A stretch of DNA of 7,249 nucleotides, from NCBI GenBank assembly GCA_005786815.1, contig SYDB01000098.1:1-7249 (forward strand), read 5' to 3'. The translations under genes were made by a program, and so were the position numbers. Origin of the DNA: Burkholderiales bacterium (lineage in GTDB: Bacteria; Pseudomonadota; Gammaproteobacteria; Burkholderiales; Burkholderiaceae_C). Shown piece after piece: positions 1 through 5,179 of this stretch; positions within the stretch are counted from its first letter, which is position 1; each line of letters begins with the position of its first letter. The notes under the pieces were generated by a model. It saw nothing but the letters and a program-made list of their open reading frames with translations. It was not told the DNA's origin and searched no databases.

Positions 1-16
1 CTGCGCTCTTTCGACT

Positions 17-505
17 TTATTTGACACGCTTTAAAGTCGGACGACCACTGGGCGATGTTGGTGGAGTTGTGTCATCGTCCGATGAATCACTTGCTGTTTT
101 TGAAGTTGTGACTGCTGCCAATGGCGCACGAGACTCGGGCGCTGGCAAGACAGATGTTATGCCAGTCTCCACGCCGTTTTTAGTGTGCATGGGGAATGCC
201 ATACCTTGACCGTTCTCTCTGGCGTAGATCGCCAAGACGCGATCGACAGGCACGATGATTTCGCGTGGCGTGCCAGCAAAGCGTGCTTTGAATTCGATGA
301 CATCGTTACCTAAAGACATGCTGCTGGTGGCGTCGTAACTCACGTTGAGCACGATCTCACCATTCTTGACATATTCCTGAGGCACTTGCACCATCTCGTC
401 CACCTGCACTGCTATGTAGGGCGTGTAGCCGTTGTCGGTGCACCACTCATGCAGTGCGCGCAATAGGTAAGGACGGGTGGACGATGCGTCAGGAGCGTTC
501 AACAT
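17..505 (-). CDS. sspB: ClpXP protease specificity-enhancing factor SspB
   Basis: SspB is a cytoplasmic adaptor that binds ssrA-tagged and other substrates and hands them to the ClpXP protease. The 162-residue product is close to the E. coli length (about 165). Its folded N-terminal substrate-binding domain (about residues 10–110) contains RPYLLRALHEW, NGEIVLNVSY and VLAIYAREN, all recognisable SspB segments. A Ser/Asp/Thr/Pro-rich flexible linker follows (about 120–154), and the protein ends in RPTLKRVK, which matches the ClpX-binding tail of E. coli SspB (RPALRVVK). The ATG is 5 nt after the sspA stop codon, and an in-frame TGA lies about nine codons upstream, so the start is well bounded. 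No Shine-Dalgarno sequence is properly spaced, so translation may be coupled to sspA. The gene is complete; the 16 nt beyond its stop hold nothing I recognise. Confidence 0.96.
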   Translation of the reverse strand: MLNAPDASSTRPYLLRALHEWCTDNGYTPYIAVQVDEMVQVPQEYVKNGEIVLNVSYDATSSMSLGNDVIEFKARFAGTPREIIVPVDRVLAIYARENGQGMAFPMHTKNGVETGITSVLPAPESRAPLAAVTTSKTASDSSDDDTTPPTSPSGRPTLKRVK

Positions 506-510
506 AGCAA

Positions 511-1122
511 TTACTTGCGCATCACCTTCTCAGAAGGTGTCAGCGCTTCGATGTAAGCAGGACGCGAAAAAATTCGCTCGGCGTACTTCAACAAGGGGGC
601 TGCGTTTTTCGAGAGGTCGATGCCGTAGTGGTCCAAGCGCCACAACAAAGGTGCAATGGCCACGTCGAGCATAGAGAAGTTATCACCAAGCATGAACTTA
701 TTCTTCAAGAACACGGGGGCCAACTGCGTCAAACGGTCACGGATGTGCGCGCGGGCTTTCTCCAAAACCTTTTCATTAGCCTTGGCAGTGCGCGATTCCA
801 AAATAGTGACGTTGGTGAACAATTCTTTTTCAAAGTTGAGCAAGAACAAACGCACGCGGGCACGGTCAACAGGGTCACCAGGCATAAGTTGCGGATGAGG
901 AAAACGCTCGTCGATGTATTCGTTGATGATGTTGGACTCATACAAGATCAGATCACGCTCGACCAAGATCGGCACTTGGCCATAAGGATTCATCACATTG
1001 ATGTCTTCTGGCTTGTTATAGAGATCGACATCGCGGATTTCAAAGTCCATGCCTTTTTCGAACAAGACAAAACGGCAGCGGTGAGAAAAAGGACACGTAG
1101 TTCCCGAATAAAGCACCATCAT
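511..1122 (-). CDS. sspA: Stringent starvation protein A (SspA), GST-fold transcription regulator
   Basis: SspA binds RNA polymerase holoenzyme in E. coli and affects stationary-phase and acid-stress gene expression. The 203-residue product has a thioredoxin-like GST N-terminal domain (about 1–80: MMVLYSGTTCPFSHRCRFVL, NPYGQVPIL, LYESNIINEYI) and an all-helical C-terminal domain (about 85–200, with FSMLDVAIAPLLWRLD). The Pro-His-Pro triplet at 75–77 corresponds to the surface-pocket residues needed for E. coli SspA activity. Unlike E. coli SspA it has a CPFS motif (Cys10) and a second cysteine at 16. The start is ATG followed by a second ATG; the first is 8 nt from AGGAGA at 1131–1136, a good ribosome binding site. 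The gene forms a two-gene unit with sspB. A strong terminator lies immediately upstream, so its transcription needs a separate promoter or read-through. Confidence 0.95.
   Translation of the reverse strand: MMVLYSGTTCPFSHRCRFVLFEKGMDFEIRDVDLYNKPEDINVMNPYGQVPILVERDLILYESNIINEYIDERFPHPQLMPGDPVDRARVRLFLLNFEKELFTNVTILESRTAKANEKVLEKARAHIRDRLTQLAPVFLKNKFMLGDNFSMLDVAIAPLLWRLDHYGIDLSKNAAPLLKYAERIFSRPAYIEALTPSEKVMRK
523..539 (-). repeat. Inverted repeat at the sspA 3' end, upstream of sspB
   Basis: CACCTTCT and AGAAGGTG are perfect 8-nt arms around one central base. As RNA this would form a 7-bp stem with a 3-nt loop. It lies within the last codons of sspA (…TPSEKVMRK) and includes the only Shine-Dalgarno-like stretch (AGAAGGTGA) before sspB. 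That stretch is too far from the sspB ATG for normal spacing. The symmetry is plain in the sequence; any regulatory role is inference, and the codons are constrained by the protein. Confidence 0.45.
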
Positions 1123-1136
1123 AATGGGTGTCTCCT

Positions 1137-1172
1137 AAAAATCAAAAAGAGTGACAAACTGGTTTGCCACTC
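1137..1172 (-). terminator. Rho-independent terminator after petC
   Basis: Read on the minus strand, an 11-bp stem (GAGTGGCAAAC with GTTTGTCACTC, one G·U pair; arms 1162–1172 and 1149–1159) closes a very short loop and is followed by TTTTT at 1144–1148 and a second run of five T at 1137–1141. This is a textbook intrinsic terminator for the petABC transcript. It is odd that the second T run directly abuts the sspA ribosome binding site (1131–1136), so the structure also lies in, or just before, the sspA leader. The other strand has no T tract, so it works in one direction only. Confidence 0.85.
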
Positions 1173-1180
1173 CGTGAGGT

Positions 1181-1205
1181 GATGGCAAGCATAAGGTCTG
1201 CCATC
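1181..1205 (-). repeat. Inverted repeat (possible hairpin) in the petC–sspA gap
   Basis: GATGGCA and TGCCATC are perfect 7-nt arms (1199–1205 and 1181–1187) around an 11-nt loop, just after the petC stop and before the terminator. The second arm includes TTGCCA, which is complementary to TGGCAA in the ascending arm of the terminator, so the two structures could compete. The arms are visible; folding and function are unproven. Confidence 0.45.
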
Positions 1206-1218
1206 GAATGAACAGTGA

Positions 1219-1980
1219 TTACTTGATGTCTTTCCAGAACGACGCATTCAAGCGCCAAGCAATCACCATAAAGCAACCGAGAAAGAGTAAAACCCAAACG
1301 CCTAAACGCACGCGGGTGTTTTGAGAAGGCTCGCCCATCCATTGCAAATAGCCCACCAAATCGCCAATGGCTTGGTCATATTCCAAGGGGTTAAGAGCGC
1401 CAGGTGTAACTTGCTCCCAAGCTTTAAAAACTTTGGCAGTGTGGCCGCCATCGCCCTCGTGCTCTTCATAGATGGGCTTTCGAACACCTTGCATTTCCCA
1501 CAACACATGCGGCATGCCGACGTTAGGAAATGCTAGGTTGTTCCAACCCGTGGCTTTGGTCTCGTCGCGGTAGAAGGTGCGCAAATAGGTGTAGAGGTAA
1601 TCCGCGCCAGTACCGCCTGAGCCAGCGCGTGAACGTGCGATCACGGTGAGGTCAGGAGGCGTTGCGCCGAACCATTCTTTGGCTTGCTTGGGGTCGATAT
1701 TGGACTTCATAGTCTCACCAATTTTTTCAGTGGTGAACAACAGGTTGTCTTTAATTTGCTGCTCGGTCAAACCAATATCTGTTAAGCGGTTGAATCGCAT
1801 ATATGCAGCTGAATGGCAATTCAAACAGTGGTTTACAAACAATTTCGCACCATGCTGCAAAGCAGCGAGGTCATTGGTTTTGTTGGGCGCTTTATCCCAC
1901 GCAATGCTGTCGCCACCTGAGGCTTTTACACCAGCTACTAAGCCAAAAGCAAGGACGAGGCTGAGAAGAATTTTGTTCAT
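1219..1980 (-). CDS. petC: Ubiquinol–cytochrome c reductase, cytochrome c1 subunit
   Basis: Cytochrome c1 carries electrons from the Rieske protein to soluble or membrane-bound cytochrome c on the periplasmic face of the bc1 complex. The 253-residue product starts with a Sec-type signal peptide (about 1–20, likely cleaved after VKA). A single haem c site CLNCH follows (Cys52, Cys55, His56), and Met156 in NVGMPHVLWEM is the probable sixth iron ligand. A C-terminal membrane anchor (about 226–242, GVWVLLFLGCFMVIAW) ends in the short basic tail SFWKDIK. This is the usual bacterial c1 plan, with one CxxCH only. The gene begins 23 nt after petB. I see no strong Shine-Dalgarno sequence, but the signal peptide fixes the ATG. 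It is the last gene of the petABC group and is followed by a strong terminator. Confidence 0.97.
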   Translation of the reverse strand: MNKILLSLVLAFGLVAGVKASGGDSIAWDKAPNKTNDLAALQHGAKLFVNHCLNCHSAAYMRFNRLTDIGLTEQQIKDNLLFTTEKIGETMKSNIDPKQAKEWFGATPPDLTVIARSRAGSGGTGADYLYTYLRTFYRDETKATGWNNLAFPNVGMPHVLWEMQGVRKPIYEEHEGDGGHTAKVFKAWEQVTPGALNPLEYDQAIGDLVGYLQWMGEPSQNTRVRLGVWVLLFLGCFMVIAWRLNASFWKDIK

Positions 1981-2003
1981 AGTGAGTCTGTTTCGTCAAT
2001 TCT

Positions 2004-3413
2004 TCAGTGAGGCGTGAACGTTACGCGGTCAGGCACTGGCTTGGTGTCGCCAATCGTGCTCCACCAAGGCATCAACAAGAAGAAGCCGAAATAGAACAAG
2101 GTGCCCACCTGCGACACACGTTCGCCAATAGCCGACGGCGGTAGGACGCCCAAATAAGCCAACACAACAAAATTGATCACAAAGATGCCGTAAAGATACT
2201 TGTGCCAATCGGGACGGTAGCGAATGGATTTAACTGCGCAGTTGTCTAACCAAGGCAAGAAGAAAAGGATGATGACTGCTCCGCCCATCACCAATACTCC
2301 CCAGAATTTGGCGTCTATAGACAGCATCAGAATTGACAAAACGACCGCCGCTCCTAAAACTCCACCTTTGATGGCGTTAGAGAGTTGGGTACGCACAGCG
2401 CCAAAGTAGGCGCCAGCCAATACGCAAGCGATCAGTGCGTACATCATTTCGCTGGTGATAGCACGCAACATCGAATAGAAAGGCGTGAAATACCAAACAG
2501 GCGCAATGTGCAAAGGTGTCTTCAACGGGTCGGCTGGTATGAAGTTGTTGTACTCCAAAAAGTAGCCGCCGAATTCAGGCGCAAAGAAGATGATGGCGGA
2601 AAACACGATCAAGAAGCCTGTTACGCCCATGATGTCGTGTACAGAGTAGTAGGGGTGGAATGGAATTCCGTCCAATGGATGGCCGTTTGCGTCTTTGGGT
2701 GCGTTGGGGCCTTTGATCTCCACACCATCAGGGTTGTTAGAACCGACTTCATGCAAAGCAATGATGTGCGCAACGACCAAGCCGAGTAGTACCAAAGGCA
2801 CGGCAATCACGTGAAAACTAAAGAAGCGGTTCAAAGTTGCGTCACTCACCACATAGTCACCACGGATGAGCAAAGCCAAGTCGGGGCCCACGAAGGGAAT
2901 GGCAGCAAACAAGTTCACGATCACTTGTGCGCCCCAGTAAGACATTTGGCCCCAAGGCAACAAGTAGCCCATGAAGGCCTCAGCCATCAGGCACAAGAAG
3001 ATAGCGCAACCGAAGATCCACACCAACTCACGGGGCTTGCGGTATGAACCATAAATTAAGCCACGGAACATGTGTAGGTAAACAACGACGAAAAACGCTG
3101 AAGCGCCCGTGGAGTGCATGTAGCGGATCAACCAACCCCAAGGCACATCACGCATGATGTACTCAACCGAAGCAAATGCCAGTGCAGCATCTGGCTTGTA
3201 GTGCATGACCAAGAAGATGCCGGTAACGATCTGGATTACCAAAACGAACAAGGCCAGAGCACCAAAGAAATACCAAAAGTTAAAGTTTTTTGGTGCGTAG
3301 TACTCGGACAAATGCTCTTTGTAGAGCTTGGATGCAGGAAAGCGGTTGTCTACCCAATTGAGCAGTTTTTCTGCTACGGGTGCGTCAGGGGAAATCTCTT
3401 TGAAGTTGGCCAT
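2004..3413 (-). CDS. petB: Ubiquinol–cytochrome c reductase, cytochrome b subunit
   Basis: Cytochrome b is the membrane core of the bc1 complex. It holds two b haems and the Qo and Qi quinone sites. The 469-residue product has the N-terminal helix region NFNFWYFFGALALF, haem ligand pairs His100/His114 and His201/His216, and YLLPWGQMSYWGA after helix C. The Qo-site motif is PVWY (305–308) rather than the mitochondrial and alphaproteobacterial PEWY. The second histidine pair is separated by 14 residues. Between PVWY and the helix FWGVLVMGGAVIILFFLPWLDN there is a segment (about 322–367) with two additional hydrophobic stretches, which helps explain a length above that of mitochondrial cytochrome b. 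The protein is fused in the bc1 manner, not split as in b6f. The ribosome binding site GGAAG (3421–3425) is 7 nt before the ATG, and petA ends 14 nt upstream. Confidence 0.97.
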   Translation of the reverse strand: MANFKEISPDAPVAEKLLNWVDNRFPASKLYKEHLSEYYAPKNFNFWYFFGALALFVLVIQIVTGIFLVMHYKPDAALAFASVEYIMRDVPWGWLIRYMHSTGASAFFVVVYLHMFRGLIYGSYRKPRELVWIFGCAIFLCLMAEAFMGYLLPWGQMSYWGAQVIVNLFAAIPFVGPDLALLIRGDYVVSDATLNRFFSFHVIAVPLVLLGLVVAHIIALHEVGSNNPDGVEIKGPNAPKDANGHPLDGIPFHPYYSVHDIMGVTGFLIVFSAIIFFAPEFGGYFLEYNNFIPADPLKTPLHIAPVWYFTPFYSMLRAITSEMMYALIACVLAGAYFGAVRTQLSNAIKGGVLGAAVVLSILMLSIDAKFWGVLVMGGAVIILFFLPWLDNCAVKSIRYRPDWHKYLYGIFVINFVVLAYLGVLPPSAIGERVSQVGTLFYFGFFLLMPWWSTIGDTKPVPDRVTFTPH

Positions 3414-3427
3414 GTTGTTGCTTCCGA

Positions 3428-4027
3428 TCAGGCTTTTTTGTCTTCACCAATTAGCAATTTGGTGTCTGACAGGTACATATGTGGCGGGATTTCGAGGTTG
3501 TCGGGTGCGGGCTTGTTTTTGTAAACACGGCCGGCCATATCAAAAGTTGAACCGTGGCATGGGCATAAGAAACCGCCGTTCCAGTCATCAGGCAAAGAAG
3601 GTTGTGCACCGATTTGGAATTTGTCTGAAGGCGAGCAACCTAAGTGGGTGCAAATACCCACGGCAACAAAAATTTCAGGCTTGATAGAGCGCGCCTGGTT
3701 CAAGGCGTAGGAGGGGGTGAGTTCGCTAGGTTTGCGCTCAGACAGCGGGTCGGCCAACTGGGACTCGATTTTTTTCAAGGAATCCACTTGATCGGGGGTG
3801 CGCTTAACGATCCAAACGGGTTTGCCACGCCACTCGACGGTCATTTTTTCACCGGGGGCCAATGCAGAAATGTCTACCTCGACAGCGGCACCGGCAGCTT
3901 TGGCTTTCTCGGAAGGCTGAAACGTACTAACAAAGGGAACTGCGACTGCTACGCCGCCCACAGCACCAGCGCAGGTGGAGGCGATCAGCCACGTGCGTTT
4001 GCTGCTATCTACAGGGTTGTCACTCAT
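3428..4027 (-). CDS. petA: Ubiquinol–cytochrome c reductase, Rieske iron-sulfur subunit
   Basis: The Rieske protein takes the first electron from quinol at the Qo site and passes it to cytochrome c1. Counting from the chosen ATG (199 residues), the N-terminus is a Tat-type anchor: SSKRTWL at 8–14, then a hydrophobic helix to about residue 35. The [2Fe-2S] ligands are in CTHLGC (Cys126, His128) and CPCHGS (Cys155, His158), with Cys131 and Cys157 placed for the stabilising disulfide. PEIFVAVG precedes box 1, and GRVYKNKPAPDNLEIPP is the usual Pro loop region. I chose the ATG at 4027 because GAGG lies 6 nt upstream. An in-frame GTG at 4051 would add eight residues (reading AQSSRNF after the start) but has no ribosome binding site. 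This is the first gene of petABC, downstream of a candidate promoter. Confidence 0.97.
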   Translation of the reverse strand: MSDNPVDSSKRTWLIASTCAGAVGGVAVAVPFVSTFQPSEKAKAAGAAVEVDISALAPGEKMTVEWRGKPVWIVKRTPDQVDSLKKIESQLADPLSERKPSELTPSYALNQARSIKPEIFVAVGICTHLGCSPSDKFQIGAQPSLPDDWNGGFLCPCHGSTFDMAGRVYKNKPAPDNLEIPPHMYLSDTKLLIGEDKKA

Positions 4028-4033
4028 GAAATT

Positions 4034-4038
4034 CCTCG
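4034..4038 (-). promoter_or_regulatory. Ribosome binding site that sets the petA start
   Basis: On the minus strand CGAGGAATTTC precedes ATG. GAGG (4034–4037) is 6 nt from the ATG at 4027. The alternative GTG at 4051 has no comparable purine-rich stretch, so this site supports the 199-residue form of the Rieske protein. Confidence 0.7.
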
Positions 4039-4052
4039 AGCTTTGTGCCACA

Positions 4053-4071
4053 AATGGGTTAACTGCCCATT
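4053..4071. repeat. Inverted repeat overlapping the petA promoter start region
   Basis: AATGGG (4053–4058) and CCCATT (4066–4071) are perfect 6-nt arms around a 7-nt centre containing GTTAAC. The repeat touches the proposed −10 element and covers the expected transcription start. It could be an operator for a dimeric regulator or a small 5' leader hairpin. Arms this short can arise by chance. Confidence 0.35.
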
Positions 4072-4098
4072 GTATCCGAGCGGGAAAACCCGAATCAA
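4069..4098 (-). promoter_or_regulatory. Candidate sigma-70 promoter for petABC
   Basis: On the minus strand TTGATT (4093–4098) and TACAAT (4069–4074) are separated by 18 nt. The −10 matches the consensus at 5 of 6 positions and the −35 at 4 of 6. The −35 overlaps the pdxA stop codon, so petABC can be transcribed independently of the upstream genes. The expected start, near 4062, would give a leader of about 35 nt. This rests on sequence match only. Confidence 0.55.
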
Positions 4099-5159
4099 GC
4101 CCCTAAACCAACCCCCGCAAGCCTTCGGGCCACTGCCAATGCCTCTAGCAGGCTAGAAGAGTCGGCCACCCCCTTGCCAGCGAGGTCAAAGGCGGTGCCA
4201 TGGTCGGGGCTGGTGCGCACAAAGGGCAGTCCGAGGGTGATATTGACCCCCTGCTCCACACCCAAATATTTGATGGGAATCAGCCCTTGGTCGTGGTACA
4301 TGGCCACCACCACATCAATGGCATCGGGCTGACTGCGCTCAGCGCGCGCGCGCATAAAAACGGTATCGGGCGACCATGGCCCACTCACAATCATTCCTTG
4401 CGCTTTGGCAATTTCTATGGCGGGCTGGATGATGTCCATCTCTTCGCGTCCCAACAAACCACCCTCACCTGCATGCGGGTTAAGTCCTGCCACCGCAAGA
4501 TGCGGCGCACGCCCTGTAAAAGCGAATTCAGCGCGATGGGTGATTTGCAATGTTTCGAGAATGTTGTCCACCGTGATGGCGTCAATCGCTTGGCGCAGGG
4601 GTTGGTGGATAGTGACCAAGACGGTTTTGAGCTCTCGATTGGCCAGCATCATGCGCACCGGCAACTGAGCTATCGTTTTGTGCAGGTGTTGTGCTGCCAA
4701 AGCTTGCAGCATTTCGGTGTGCCCAGGAAACTTCAAGCCCGACAACGAGAGCGCCTCTTTGTGAAGGGGTGCTGTGACGATCGCGCACACTTCGCCGCGC
4801 ATAACCGCTTGGGTCGCCCATGTGATGCTGTCTGCGGCAAGTTGACCGGCAACTGCACTGATCTGACCAAAAACGGGCAACTGGTCTGCTGCAAGAGGGA
4901 TTCCCACCTGTTGGATCGAAAGCCCTTCTTGCACAGGAACAGGAACAGGCTTAGGCATATTCATGGGCATTGGCCTAGACATGGGCCGTGGCGTTGCAGC
5001 GAGCACTTGCCACGCCCGTTGCATAACAGCTTTGTCACCGACCACGATACAGTTGTGAAACTGCTCAGGCGCTTGGCAAAAAGCCTTGACGATGATCTCT
5101 GGCCCAATCCCCGCCGCGTCTCCGATGGTGATGGCGATGGGCTTTATATCAGCGCGCAT
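4095..5159 (-). CDS. pdxA: 4-hydroxythreonine-4-phosphate dehydrogenase PdxA
   Basis: PdxA oxidises 4-phosphohydroxy-L-threonine with NAD(P)+; the unstable product decarboxylates and is used by PdxJ to make pyridoxine 5'-phosphate. The 354-residue product begins with AITIGDAAGIGPEI (the usual GDPAGIGPE with Pro replaced by Ala) and has the substrate loop PGHTE (145–149). The three divalent-metal histidines are in TIHQPL (His185), NPHAGEGG (His229) and MYHDQG (His289). NITLGLPFVRTSPDHGTAFDLAG (306–328) is the family signature. It is about 25 residues longer than E. coli PdxA (329), mainly from a Met/Pro/Val-rich insert at 57–77. The start is the ATG 20 nt after the Nif3 gene; no in-frame ATG, GTG or TTG lies between. 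The ribosome binding site is weak. Its position between a Nif3 gene and petA is not the pdxA–ksgA context known from E. coli. Confidence 0.96.
   Translation of the reverse strand: MRADIKPIAITIGDAAGIGPEIIVKAFCQAPEQFHNCIVVGDKAVMQRAWQVLAATPRPMSRPMPMNMPKPVPVPVQEGLSIQQVGIPLAADQLPVFGQISAVAGQLAADSITWATQAVMRGEVCAIVTAPLHKEALSLSGLKFPGHTEMLQALAAQHLHKTIAQLPVRMMLANRELKTVLVTIHQPLRQAIDAITVDNILETLQITHRAEFAFTGRAPHLAVAGLNPHAGEGGLLGREEMDIIQPAIEIAKAQGMIVSGPWSPDTVFMRARAERSQPDAIDVVVAMYHDQGLIPIKYLGVEQGVNITLGLPFVRTSPDHGTAFDLAGKGVADSSSLLEALAVARRLAGVGLGA
4929..4991 (-). repeat. Imperfect hexanucleotide repeats coding a Met/Pro/Val-rich insert in PdxA
   Basis: The minus strand reads as degenerate 6-nt units in frame: CCx-ATG or AGG-CCx units, then three CCT-GTT/GTG units. 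They encode PRPMSRPMPMNMPKPVPVPV followed by Gln (residues 57–77). The segment falls where E. coli PdxA has a variable proline-rich loop. The unit length keeps the reading frame, so repeat expansion or contraction would change loop length without a frameshift. Confidence 0.6.
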
Positions 5160-5179
5160 AGTCAGACGGGCTCGTGCAC

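Noticed and set aside
628..1182. Plus-strand open frame of 184 codons antisense to sspA and the terminator
   Set aside because: It mirrors SspA codons, runs through the terminator and shows no domain or initiation signal.
4028..4051. GTG start for petA at 4051, giving 207 residues
   Set aside because: No ribosome binding site precedes it, whereas the ATG at 4027 has GAGG at good spacing and starts the protein in the usual MSD…DSSKR form.
4081..4092. CGGGTTTTCCCG small palindrome after pdxA as a terminator
   Set aside because: The stem is only 4 bp with no T tract, and it lies in the spacer of the candidate promoter.
4342..4353. Alternating GC tract (six GC units) in pdxA
   Set aside because: It simply encodes Arg-Ala-Arg-Ala in frame; it is short, and I see no sign of phase variation or regulation.
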